From: Clostridioides difficile
Lineage (GTDB): Bacteria > Bacillota > Clostridia > Peptostreptococcales > Peptostreptococcaceae
Length of the DNA: 64,000 nt
NCBI GenBank assembly: GCA_012955965.1
Contig: JABBZI010000014.1
Span: 1-64,000 of the forward strand
Direction: 5' to 3'
Below the pieces are notes generated by a model. It was not told the DNA's origin and did not search any database. It saw only the letters and a program-made list of their open reading frames with translations. The position numbers were made by a program, and so were the translations under genes. Each line of letters opens with the position of its first letter. The stretch's first letter is position 1. Positions 26,408 through 34,794 of this stretch are shown here, one piece after another.

Positions 26408-27583
26408 TTAATGATGGAATAATCTATTTTTAGTAAAAGCCATAACTATATTATATTTATTACAAGTTAATATAACATTGTCATCACGAATAGAACCACC
26501 TGGCTGTGCTATAAAGCTTACTCCACTTCTTTTTGCTCTTTCTATATTATCTCCAAATGGGAAAAACGCATCTGAACCAAGTGCTACTCCTGTTAAAGTT
26601 TTAAGCCATGCTCTTTTTCCTTCTCCAGTTAAAGGCTCTGGTTTTTCTTCAAATAAATTTTGCCATATACCATCAGCAAGCACATCCATATAGTCATCAG
26701 AAAGATATACATCAATAGTATTGTCTCTATCTGGACGACCTATATTCTTTTTAAATTTCAAATTTAATACTTTAGGATGTTGACGAAGATACCAAATATC
26801 AGCTTTATTACCTGCAAGTCTAGTACAATGAATACGTGATTGTTGACCTGCACCTACTCCTATTACTTGTCCATCTTTAGCATAACAAACAGAATTTGAT
26901 TGTGTATATTTCAATGTTATCAGAGCTATAATTAAATCACGTTTTGCATTATCTGTAAAAATTTTATTATCAGTTGGAATATCTTTTAATAAGTCTTCAT
27001 TTATTAATATTTCATTTCTACCTTGCTCAAAAGTAATTCCATAAACATCCTTTGTCTCAATAGGCTCAGGAGTATAATTTTCGTCTATCTTTACAATATT
27101 ATAGTTTCCTTTACGCTTTCCTTTTAATATCTCAAGAGCTTCATCTGTATATCCTGGAGCTATCACACCATCAGAAACTTCTCTTGCTATAATAGTTGCA
27201 GTTTCTTTATCACATACATCTGAAAGTGCTATAAAATCACCATAAGAAGACATTCTATCTGCTCCTCTTGCCATTGCATAAGCACAAGCTAATGGAGAAA
27301 GCTCTAAATCATCAACAAAATATATTTGCTTTAAAGTATCTGATAAAGGTACTCCTACTGCTGCACCTGCTGGACTAACATGTTTAAATGAAGTTGCTGC
27401 TGGAAGACCTGTAGCTTCTTTTAATTCTTTTACAAGCTGCCAACTATTAAATGCATCTAAAAAATTTATGTATCCAGGCTTCCCATTTAATACTTCTATA
27501 GGAAGTTCTCCATTTTTCATATAAATCTTTGATGGTTTTTGATTTGGATTACAGCCATATTTTAGTTCTAGTTCTCTTGCCAT
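26408..27583 (-). CDS. Stand-alone AICAR formyltransferase (PurH C-domain homologue)
   Basis: A 391-residue enzyme that would transfer the formyl group from 10-formyl-THF to AICAR, the penultimate purine step. It corresponds to the AICARFT half of PurH and lacks the N-terminal IMP cyclohydrolase (MGS-like) domain. Catalytic Lys-His is in TSFKHVSPAGAAVG; also visible are RIHCTRLAGNKADIW, FPFGDNIERAKRSGV and IAQPGGSIRDD. It is monocistronic and away from any pur gene here. Either it is a second AICARFT beside the bifunctional PurH, or a specialised paralogue. Confidence 0.9.
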   Translation of the reverse strand: MARELELKYGCNPNQKPSKIYMKNGELPIEVLNGKPGYINFLDAFNSWQLVKELKEATGLPAATSFKHVSPAGAAVGVPLSDTLKQIYFVDDLELSPLACAYAMARGADRMSSYGDFIALSDVCDKETATIIAREVSDGVIAPGYTDEALEILKGKRKGNYNIVKIDENYTPEPIETKDVYGITFEQGRNEILINEDLLKDIPTDNKIFTDNAKRDLIIALITLKYTQSNSVCYAKDGQVIGVGAGQQSRIHCTRLAGNKADIWYLRQHPKVLNLKFKKNIGRPDRDNTIDVYLSDDYMDVLADGIWQNLFEEKPEPLTGEGKRAWLKTLTGVALGSDAFFPFGDNIERAKRSGVSFIAQPGGSIRDDNVILTCNKYNIVMAFTKNRLFHH

Positions 27584-27681
27584 ATACTCATCCCTCTCTA
27601 TAATAAATTAATCATAAATTTGATTAATTCCATATTAATTAAATTATTCGTACTAATAAAATTATATGGCATATTTATCCA

Positions 27682-28566
27682 TTAATCAACTATATTTTTT
27701 AGAACTCCTATCCCTTCGACTTTACATTCAACTACATCACCATGTTTTAGATATACTTGAGGATTCATTCCCATAGCTACACCAGCTGGAGTTCCAGTTG
27801 AAATTATATCTCCTGGCTTTAGAGTCATTCCTCTTGATAAGTCACTTATTACAGTAGGGATATCAAATATAAAGTATTCTGTATTAGAATTCTGTCTTAC
27901 TTCTCCATTTACTACACTGCTTATATCCAGTTTTAAAGGATGTTCAAATTCTTCTTTATCTACTATGCAAGGTCCCATAGATGTATGTGTATCCAAACTT
28001 TTACCTCTAAACCATTGAACATGTTTATCTTGAAGTGCTCTTTCACTTATGTCATTTACTATTGTATATCCAAATATATATTCATAGGCATCTTCTTTTG
28101 ATATGTTTATACCCTCTTTACCTATAATTACTGCAAGCTCTGATTCATAATCCAACTTTTCTACCAAATCTCCATGTAAGCTTATCTTATCATCCACTCC
28201 AATTATTTTGTCTGCTCTCTTAGAAAAATAAATTGGATAATCTGGCATAACTACATTTTTTATAACTCCATCTGGGATTTCGTTAACATGGTCTCTATAA
28301 TTAAGACCTAAACATATTATATCTTTTTTAGGTCTTACAATTGGAGAACATAATTTCACTTCTTCTAATTTATAACACTTAACATTTTCAAAAGAATTCT
28401 TCTTTATTTTTTCTAACTCTTCTGTAGATACGTTTTCGATAAAATCATTCATATCTGTATATAATCTACTTAATCCTAAGCTATTTATTTCATATATACT
28501 ATTTGTTTCTGAATTAAGTACACCTATTTTTTCTTCATTGCTACTACAAAAAGTCACAAATTTCAT
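27682..28566 (-). CDS. Fumarylacetoacetate hydrolase-family protein
   Basis: A 294-residue cytoplasmic metal-dependent enzyme of the FAH superfamily, which includes acylpyruvases, 2-oxo-hydrate hydratases and oxaloacetate decarboxylases. ATG at 28566 after GGAGG. The catalytic core has ICLGLNYRDHVNEI, the metal motif DYESELAVIIGKEG, GYTIVNDISERALQ, and MTLKPGDIISTGTPAGVAMG. The N-terminal 70 residues are the variable lid. No aromatic catabolism genes are nearby, so oxaloacetate or acylpyruvate clean-up is the likeliest role. Confidence 0.88.
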   Translation of the reverse strand: MKFVTFCSSNEEKIGVLNSETNSIYEINSLGLSRLYTDMNDFIENVSTEELEKIKKNSFENVKCYKLEEVKLCSPIVRPKKDIICLGLNYRDHVNEIPDGVIKNVVMPDYPIYFSKRADKIIGVDDKISLHGDLVEKLDYESELAVIIGKEGINISKEDAYEYIFGYTIVNDISERALQDKHVQWFRGKSLDTHTSMGPCIVDKEEFEHPLKLDISSVVNGEVRQNSNTEYFIFDIPTVISDLSRGMTLKPGDIISTGTPAGVAMGMNPQVYLKHGDVVECKVEGIGVLKNIVD

Positions 28567-28742
28567 TTTTATTCCTCCATTCAATAAGTTGATTAATATT
28601 GTTTAATTTTTATTAGTTTATATAAATTGTAATAGATAATATTTATATGTCAATATATATTTATGTATTTTAGAAATATTCAAATAATTTCATGAAATTT
28701 ATTAAATATTTTTGCACAATTTCTCTATAAAAGGTAAATAAA

Positions 28743-28780
28743 ATAAGGTTGATTTAAAATTAAATTTAAATCAACCTTAT
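28743..28780 (-). terminator. Terminator of the CPBP gene
   Basis: ATAAGGTTGATTTAAA (28743-28758) pairs exactly with 28765-28780; followed by TTTATTT on the minus strand. Confidence 0.85.
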
Positions 28781-28800
28781 AAAACAGCTACTTTATTTAA

Positions 28801-29496
28801 TTAAATTATCTGTCTAACAAATATAGCAAATAGACTTCTCAATAGTACACAAATACCTACATCTTTGAATCTTGACTTAACAATCCCAAGTACAATACCA
28901 AAAACAGTACCTATCATGATTTTTGAAATAATTACTTCAAATGTATAACTAGAATTATTATACAAAATTATGTAATTTCTTATAATATCTATATACCCTA
29001 TATTATAAATACCAGATAATATAGATGTTATACATATAATTTTACTCTTTGACTTTATAAAATTACTTAGATAGTTCCACAGATACTCTCTAAAAAACAA
29101 CTCTTCAAATACAGGAACTATCAATACAGACAAAATCATCATAGTTATGTTAAAGAATAAATAGCCTTCTCTGCAATAGGTTGAAACTATTGCTAAAGAT
29201 AAAACTACTATAAGAAATATTAGCTTAAATTTTTTAATAAGTAGATTATTTTTATTTTCTTTAAAAGCTTCTGTTATTTTTCTATTTCTTATTTTGTTAT
29301 ACAAAGAATTATCATTTAAAAATAAAATTAATGATAAACCAACTAATGTAAAAGAAATTAAGTTTATAATATTAAAATTTTCAAGAGTAAATTCAAATTG
29401 ACTTAGAAGTACATAATTCAAAATCATCCTCAATATTTGAACTATAAACATCAATAAAATAGAATCTATTATACATTTTTTATAACTATACTTCAT
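28801..29496 (-). CDS. CPBP-family intramembrane protease-like protein
   Basis: A 231-residue membrane protein with about six hydrophobic helices. Motif 1 of the CPBP/Abi family is present (FEELFFREYLW, the EExxxR element). Motif 2, normally FxxxH, is not intact: the matching stretch SILSGIYNIGYID has Asn where the catalytic His is expected. It may therefore be a non-proteolytic member. The family processes bacteriocins, CAAX proteins or anti-sigma factors in various bacteria. The HTH gene upstream ends 27 bases before this start, so they are probably co-transcribed. Confidence 0.8.
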   Translation of the reverse strand: MKYSYKKCIIDSILLMFIVQILRMILNYVLLSQFEFTLENFNIINLISFTLVGLSLILFLNDNSLYNKIRNRKITEAFKENKNNLLIKKFKLIFLIVVLSLAIVSTYCREGYLFFNITMMILSVLIVPVFEELFFREYLWNYLSNFIKSKSKIICITSILSGIYNIGYIDIIRNYIILYNNSSYTFEVIISKIMIGTVFGIVLGIVKSRFKDVGICVLLRSLFAIFVRQII

Positions 29497-29523
29497 CCCA
29501 ATTTAAATCACCCCATGTATATG

Positions 29524-29835
29524 CTAATCGTAAAGTCCATTTAATACTCTACTTACAGTTGCTTTACTCCAACTTGTTTCATTTGAAATTTCTTTATAGC
29601 TTAAACCATCTCTTCTTAAAGTCTTTATATTATTTATATCATCATCAGTAATTTGCTTTTCTTTTGGCTTAAGGCTATTTTTATAACTTCTTAGTCTATC
29701 CAATTCAGATTTCAAACTTTCTACCTCAAACTGTTTTTTTTGAAGTTTACTCTCATAAGAATCTCTCATTTCATTAAATTCTTTAATGTAGTTTACTTTC
29801 CAGTCCTCATCAATTTTTGTTTTAAATATACCCAT
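29524..29835 (-). CDS. Small coiled-coil plus helix-turn-helix protein
   Basis: A 103-residue DNA-binding protein. Residues 20-50 look like a coiled coil (YESKLQKKQFEVESLKSE). Residues about 60-103 form a resolvase/Hin-type HTH: ITDDDINNIKTLRRDGLSYK and then EISNETSWSKATVSRVLNG. No catalytic recombinase domain exists, so it is a regulator or nucleoid-type protein, not an integrase. Strong AAGGAGG site. The CPBP membrane gene follows. Confidence 0.75.
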   Translation of the reverse strand: MGIFKTKIDEDWKVNYIKEFNEMRDSYESKLQKKQFEVESLKSELDRLRSYKNSLKPKEKQITDDDINNIKTLRRDGLSYKEISNETSWSKATVSRVLNGLYD

Positions 29836-30023
29836 ATTTTAACCTCCTTAAATTTTGTTACTCAAGTTATGTATCGATTATAAACATTAATTTCTATATT
29901 TATCTCTAAAATCCTTGTACATAACCACTAGATAAGTTAGTAAAATTCAGATATATTTTTACAATTTTAAGTATATATTAACAATATCAAAAAATATAAT
30001 GTCTTAATACAACGTATTATACA

Positions 30024-30545
30024 TTAAAAGTTATTAAAATGAACCTTTTCATACTCCAAATCAGAGTCGCAGTATGCTTTCTTTTCTTCATCAGGATATC
30101 CTATAGAAATTATACATTCCACACTGTACTTATCAGGTACTTTTAACTCTTCTCTAATATATTTATCCGCTTCTATATTATCATCATGCATCCTATTTCT
30201 TACTTGCACCCAACAAGAACCTAATCCTAATTTATGAGCTTGAAGTTGTATATATGAAGCAGCAATACTTGCATCCTCTATCCAAGCATCATTTTTTTCT
30301 TTATCTGCAATAATCACAATAGCTAAAGGCGCATTTTTTAAGAAAAATCCACCACCTTTAGTTCTGCATTGAGATAAGTTAACTAATCTTTCTTTATCAT
30401 TTACCACTATAAATTCCCATGTTCTAAGACCTTTTGATGATGGTGCTAAAAGAGCAGCTTTTAATATTTTATCTAGCTTTTCTTTTTCTACTTCAATATT
30501 TTTATACTTTCTAATGCTTCTTCTTCTCTTTAGAAGTTCTATCAT
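30024..30545 (-). CDS. Nitroreductase-family FMN oxidoreductase
   Basis: A 173-residue FMN-dependent NAD(P)H oxidoreductase, cytoplasmic. The FMN phosphate-binding N-terminus RRRSIRKYKNIEVEKEKL and APSSKGLRTWEFIVVND are typical, with AASYIQLQAHKLGLGSCWVQ and the C-terminal SVECIISIGYPDEEKKAY. Compact size matches the short clostridial subfamily. Physiological substrate unknown; such enzymes can activate nitroimidazoles, but that is family knowledge only. It follows the MarR-GNAT pair with a 97-base gap and may share their transcript. Confidence 0.88.
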   Translation of the reverse strand: MIELLKRRRSIRKYKNIEVEKEKLDKILKAALLAPSSKGLRTWEFIVVNDKERLVNLSQCRTKGGGFFLKNAPLAIVIIADKEKNDAWIEDASIAASYIQLQAHKLGLGSCWVQVRNRMHDDNIEADKYIREELKVPDKYSVECIISIGYPDEEKKAYCDSDLEYEKVHFNNF

Positions 30546-30642
30546 CTAAACCATCCCTTTCATAATATCACACACTAAATCCATATAACACGCCTATTGG
30601 CATTGAAAATATATCATCTATTCCCTGTATGATAAATACTTT

Positions 30643-31137
30643 TTATAATATTTTATCATAACAATAGAAAGATTTCTCTTTTCCTAAGAAACTCATTTCA
30701 CCAATTTTAATAAAACCACACTTTGTAAGAAGTGCATTCATTTTTGAATTTATTGAATATGTATCGCTCTTTAAATATGATACACTATTTTCCTCAGCTA
30801 ATTTTTCCGCAAAGTCAACTAATTTAGATGCTATTCCTTTCTTTCTAAAACTTGGATTTACAGCCATTCTATGTATTACCATAGCTTTTTTATCAGAAGA
30901 CCAGTTTAAATCTACATATTCCTTTGGTTCCTCATAGTTAAGACATATAAATCCAGCTACTTCTCCATCTATTTCTTCTACATATAAATCTTGTTTCTTA
31001 ATATCTGAAACAAAGTCTTTATCTGATGGATAATTTTCATCCCATTGTGTATTATTATAGTCTTTCATTTCTTCTACTGTTGCTTTTATAATTTTCACAA
31101 TTTTTTCTAAATCATTCATATTTGCTTTTCTAATCAT
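30643..31137 (-). CDS. GNAT-family N-acetyltransferase
   Basis: A 164-residue acetyl-CoA-dependent acetyltransferase. The acetyl-CoA loop is RKKGIASKLVDFAEKLA, preceded by the beta-strand VIHRMAVNPSF, and the C-terminal strand ends FIKIGEMSFLGKEKSFYCYD. Substrate not recognisable. Start supported by AAGGAG. It begins 25 bases after the stop of a MarR gene and is likely under its control. Confidence 0.87.
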   Translation of the reverse strand: MIRKANMNDLEKIVKIIKATVEEMKDYNNTQWDENYPSDKDFVSDIKKQDLYVEEIDGEVAGFICLNYEEPKEYVDLNWSSDKKAMVIHRMAVNPSFRKKGIASKLVDFAEKLAEENSVSYLKSDTYSINSKMNALLTKCGFIKIGEMSFLGKEKSFYCYDKIL

Positions 31138-31162
31138 AAAAATATCTCCTTATATTAATTTT

Positions 31163-31612
31163 CTATCTCTTCACTTTAAACCATTCTTTTTCCACATTTT
31201 TGCTCATTTTTTCTAATGCTTTAGTTGCTACTTGCTTTTCTTCATCTGTAAAATCCTTAAAACACATCTCTATACTCCTATTTTCTTCTTCAATTATCAA
31301 CTCATAAACTTCTAAAGATTTATCAGTAGGAGTTAAATTATAGCCTCTTTTATCAAACTCATCTTGCTTTTTATCTACATACCCTGCTTTTATTAATTTC
31401 TGTATCGCTTTAGTTGTTGTTGCTTTGTCTACCTTCAACATATTTGATAATTCAACAAGGTTTATACCAGGATTTTCACAGATTCGTGTCAAAAATGTAA
31501 ATTGTCCTTTTTGCAACTTTAATTCCTTGTACTTTATATCATTGATAGAATTTACTGCTCTAGATAAAGCCCCCACTTCTCTTAATATATTACTGTCTAA
31601 ACTCTTAATCAA
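31163..31612 (-). CDS. MarR-family transcriptional regulator
   Basis: A winged-helix dimeric regulator of 149 residues. The start is probably TTG at 31612, five bases after GGAGG; the GTG two codons upstream lies inside the ribosome site. HTH region INLVELSNMLKVDKATTTKAI and wing KKQDEFDKRGYNLTPTDKS are clear. Two palindromes (TTGAA-NN-TTCAA) sit just upstream, suggesting autoregulation, and a GNAT acetyltransferase gene follows in the same operon. Ligand unknown; this set-up often answers to a toxic small molecule. Confidence 0.88.
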   Translation of the reverse strand: MIKSLDSNILREVGALSRAVNSINDIKYKELKLQKGQFTFLTRICENPGINLVELSNMLKVDKATTTKAIQKLIKAGYVDKKQDEFDKRGYNLTPTDKSLEVYELIIEEENRSIEMCFKDFTDEEKQVATKALEKMSKNVEKEWFKVKR

Positions 31613-31641
31613 ACACACCTCCAGTCAATGTTTTTGTTTTT

Positions 31642-31694
31642 AGTTGAAAGTTCAACTTTAATCAAATATTACCATATATTGGTTGAATGTTCAA
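31642..31694 (-). promoter_or_regulatory. Two palindromic operators upstream of the MarR gene
   Basis: AGTTGAA-AG-TTCAACT (31642-31657) and TTGAA-TG-TTCAA (31683-31694), same half-sites, centres 39 bp apart (close to four helical turns). They lie where the marR promoter must be. Confidence 0.65.
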
Positions 31695-31753
31695 TTAAAA
31701 AAAACAAATTTTTTAATATTATTATTTCTATTTATTAAATAATGACAAACCTA

Positions 31754-31790
31754 AAAGCTGTTAATCGTCTCTAAAACAATTAACAGCTTT
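31754..31790 (-). terminator. Terminator of the citrate-branch operon
   Basis: AAAGCTGTTAAT (31754-31765) pairs exactly with ATTAACAGCTTT (31779-31790); short T run on the minus strand, 38 bases after the icd stop. Confidence 0.75.
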
Positions 31791-31827
31791 CTTTTAATCT
31801 ACGTTATATTTTTATTATAAACACCAT

Positions 31828-32823
31828 CTATCCAATATATTTACATACTTCATCTGCAAACTCTGTTGTTGAGGCTGAGCCACCTAAATCCACAGTTAAT
31901 TTACTTCCGTCAAGAAATACCTTTTCTAAAGCTGTTTCTATCTTTTGTGCACTTTCATATTCACCTAAATATCTAAGCATCATTACTGATGATTGAATAA
32001 GTGCTGTTGGATTAGCTTTATTTTGACCAGCTATTTGTGGAGCACTTCCATGAACAGCTTCAAATATAGCACACTCCTTACCAATATTTGCACTTGGAAT
32101 TATACCTAGACCTCCAACAAGACCAGCTCCTAAATCAGATAGTATATCTCCATAAAGATTTGGCATTACCATTACATCGTAATTTTCTGGATTTAAAACC
32201 AAGTTCATAGCTGCTGCATCTACAATCAAATCATCATATTCTATATCATGTTTTGATGCAACTTCTCTAAACACATCTAAGAACAATCCATCAGACATTT
32301 TCATTATATTTGCCTTATGTATAGCTGTAACTTTTTTTCTCTTATTGTCTTTAACATAATTACATGCGAAATCAACTATTCTTTCACTTGCACCTCTTGT
32401 TATTATCTTTATACTTTCAGCTGCATAGTCGCCTATCTTATGCTCTATTCCAGCATACAAGTCTTCTGTATTTTCCCTTACAACTACTAAATCAACATCT
32501 TCATATCTTGATTTTATTCCTTTAAAACTTTTAATTGGTCTTAAATTAACATATAAATCTAATGCCTGTCTTAGAGTTACATTTACACTTCTAAATCCTT
32601 TCCCTACAGGAGTAGTGATTGGCCCTTTTATAGCTATTTTGTTCTTTTTTATACTCTCTATAATATATTCAGGAAGAGGAGTACCATATTCTTCAATAAC
32701 AGCCTCTCCTGCATTAACTTCTTCCCATTCTATTTCTACCCCAGTAGCTTCTACTACCTTTTTCATAGCTTTCGCAACTTCTGGTCCTATTCCATCACCT
32801 GGTATAAGTGTCACTTTATACAT
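31828..32823 (-). CDS. icd: Isocitrate dehydrogenase (NAD-type, isopropylmalate dehydrogenase family)
   Basis: A 331-residue decarboxylating dehydrogenase that would oxidise isocitrate to 2-oxoglutarate. Substrate and metal-binding segments are visible: LIPGDGIGPEV, SVNVTLRQALDLYVNLRPIK, VVRENTEDLYAGIEH, AIHKANIMKMSDGLF, DAAAMNLVLNPENYDV and VHGSAPQIAGQNKANPTALI. The family also includes isopropylmalate and homoisocitrate dehydrogenases; the aconitase and citrate-synthase-like genes directly upstream favour isocitrate. Last gene of the operon, 21 bases after the aconitase stop. Confidence 0.9.
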   Translation of the reverse strand: MYKVTLIPGDGIGPEVAKAMKKVVEATGVEIEWEEVNAGEAVIEEYGTPLPEYIIESIKKNKIAIKGPITTPVGKGFRSVNVTLRQALDLYVNLRPIKSFKGIKSRYEDVDLVVVRENTEDLYAGIEHKIGDYAAESIKIITRGASERIVDFACNYVKDNKRKKVTAIHKANIMKMSDGLFLDVFREVASKHDIEYDDLIVDAAAMNLVLNPENYDVMVMPNLYGDILSDLGAGLVGGLGIIPSANIGKECAIFEAVHGSAPQIAGQNKANPTALIQSSVMMLRYLGEYESAQKIETALEKVFLDGSKLTVDLGGSASTTEFADEVCKYIG

Positions 32824-32844
32824 TAAATATTCCCTCTTTTCATA

Positions 32845-34770
32845 CTAATTAGCTTGATTTTTAGTGTAATTTAATTTTCCACCAGCTTTTAATACATCAA
32901 CTTCTTTTGCTGATAATTCCACCTTAACTTTAAAAGAAGTTCCTTTAGTTGTATTCTTAACTTCCAAAATTCCATTCGCTAGATTATCCAAAATATTTTG
33001 TATCTCTAAATTATCTAAAAGAGATAAGTTATCATAATCTTTTTCATCACAAAACTCCATTGGAATTATACCACTATTTATTAAATTAGCTTTGTGGATT
33101 CTTGCAAAGCTCTTTACTATTACCCCTTTTACACCTAAATATAATGGTGCTAAAGCAGCATGCTCTCTACTTGAACCTTGCCCATAATTATCTCCACCAA
33201 CTATAAATCCACCACTATTGTCTTTTGCTCTTTGAGGAAACTCAGTATCTACAGTGTTAAAACAATAGTTCGCAAGATATGGTATATTACTTCTGAAAGG
33301 AAGTAACTTAGCATTTGATGGCATTATATGGTCAGTAGTTATATTGTCTTCTGTCTTTAATATAATTTTTCCATCTATAGACTGACTTAGCTCTGTATTA
33401 AGAGGGAAAGGTTTTATATTAGGACCTCTAACTACTTCTACATCACTTCCCACATCAGCAGGTTTTATTATCATGCTATCATCAATTAAAAACTCATTTA
33501 CATCTAAGTTTGTAAATTTAACATCAAATTCTCTTGGGTCTGTAAGCTCTCCCTTTATTGCACTTACTGCTGCTACTTCTGGGCTCACTAAATATACTTG
33601 AGCTGATAAAGTTCCACTTCTTCCATAGAAATTTCTATTAAAAGTTCTTAAAGATACAGAATCAGTACCTGGAGATTGACCCATACCTATACATGGACCA
33701 CAAGAATTTTCTAATATTCTAGCTCCAGCACTTATTATATCTGCCAAAGCTCCATTTCTAGCAATCATCTCCATAACTTGTCTTGAACCTGGTGCTATTA
33801 CCAAACTCACATTCTTATGTACCTTATTTCCTTTTAGGATTTGAGCTACTTTCATTAAGTCTTCATAAGAAGAGTTCGTACAACTTCCTATTGCAACTTG
33901 GTCTATTTTTATCTTTCCTATATTCTCAACTTCATCTACATTATCTGGACTATGAGGTTTTGAAGCTAATGGTTTTAATTCATCTAAGTTTATAGTAATC
34001 TCTTCATCATAAACTGCATCTGCATCTGGTTTTAGCTCTATCCATGCATCTTCTCTTCCTTGACTCTTGAAGAATTCTAGTGTTTTATCATCACTTGGGA
34101 AGATTGAAGTAGTTGCTCCAAGTTCAGCTCCCATATTTGTTATTGTAGCTCTTTGTGGAACAGATAAGCTTTTTACACCTTCTCCACCATATTCATAAAC
34201 TTTACCTACTCCACCTTTTACAGTTTGTTTTCTCAATACTTCTAATATTATATCTTTTGAAGATACCATATTATTTAGTTTTCCAACTAGATTCACCTTA
34301 CAGACTTTTGGTGCTTTTATATAGTATGCTCCTCCTGCCATAGCAAGAGCAACATCTAACCCACCAGCTCCAATAGCCATCATGCCCACACCTCCAGCAG
34401 TAGGTGTGTGGCTATCAGAACCTAAAAGTGTATCTCCTGGTGTTGAAAATCTTTCTAAAAATACTTGATGACAAATACCATTCCCTGGTTTAGAGAAATA
34501 AACTCCATATTTATCTGCCACTGTTTGTATATATTTATGGTCATCTGCATTTTCAAATCCTTGTTGTAACATATTATGGTCTACAAACGCCACACTTCTT
34601 TTAGTTTTTACTTTATCTATTCCCATAGCTTCTAATTGAAGATATGTCATTGTTCCAGTAGAATCTTGTGTTAAAGTCTGGTCTATTTTTATACCAATTG
34701 AATTCCCAGCAACGGCTTCTCCATCTACTATATGTTTTTTAATTATTTTATAAACTATATTATCTCCCAT
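32845..34770 (-). CDS. Aconitate hydratase
   Basis: A 641-residue [4Fe-4S] aconitase interconverting citrate and isocitrate. Cluster ligands are in GSCTNSSYEDL and ENSCGPCIGMG; active-site SDSHTPTAGGVGMMAIGAGG is intact, and the C-terminal swivel domain carries GGDNYGQGSSREHAALAP. The length and order match the short mitochondrial-type aconitases found in Clostridia rather than the 890-residue AcnA. It lies between the Re-citrate-synthase-like gene (24 bases upstream) and icd. Confidence 0.93.
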   Translation of the reverse strand: MGDNIVYKIIKKHIVDGEAVAGNSIGIKIDQTLTQDSTGTMTYLQLEAMGIDKVKTKRSVAFVDHNMLQQGFENADDHKYIQTVADKYGVYFSKPGNGICHQVFLERFSTPGDTLLGSDSHTPTAGGVGMMAIGAGGLDVALAMAGGAYYIKAPKVCKVNLVGKLNNMVSSKDIILEVLRKQTVKGGVGKVYEYGGEGVKSLSVPQRATITNMGAELGATTSIFPSDDKTLEFFKSQGREDAWIELKPDADAVYDEEITINLDELKPLASKPHSPDNVDEVENIGKIKIDQVAIGSCTNSSYEDLMKVAQILKGNKVHKNVSLVIAPGSRQVMEMIARNGALADIISAGARILENSCGPCIGMGQSPGTDSVSLRTFNRNFYGRSGTLSAQVYLVSPEVAAVSAIKGELTDPREFDVKFTNLDVNEFLIDDSMIIKPADVGSDVEVVRGPNIKPFPLNTELSQSIDGKIILKTEDNITTDHIMPSNAKLLPFRSNIPYLANYCFNTVDTEFPQRAKDNSGGFIVGGDNYGQGSSREHAALAPLYLGVKGVIVKSFARIHKANLINSGIIPMEFCDEKDYDNLSLLDNLEIQNILDNLANGILEVKNTTKGTSFKVKVELSAKEVDVLKAGGKLNYTKNQAN

Positions 34771-34794
34771 ATTTTCCTCCTAAACAATTATACC

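Noticed and set aside
29524-29835. Resolvase/integrase remnant
   Set aside because: Only the HTH is resolvase-like; the protein has an intact start, good ribosome site and a coiled coil, with no catalytic Ser or Tyr domain and no repeat ends nearby.
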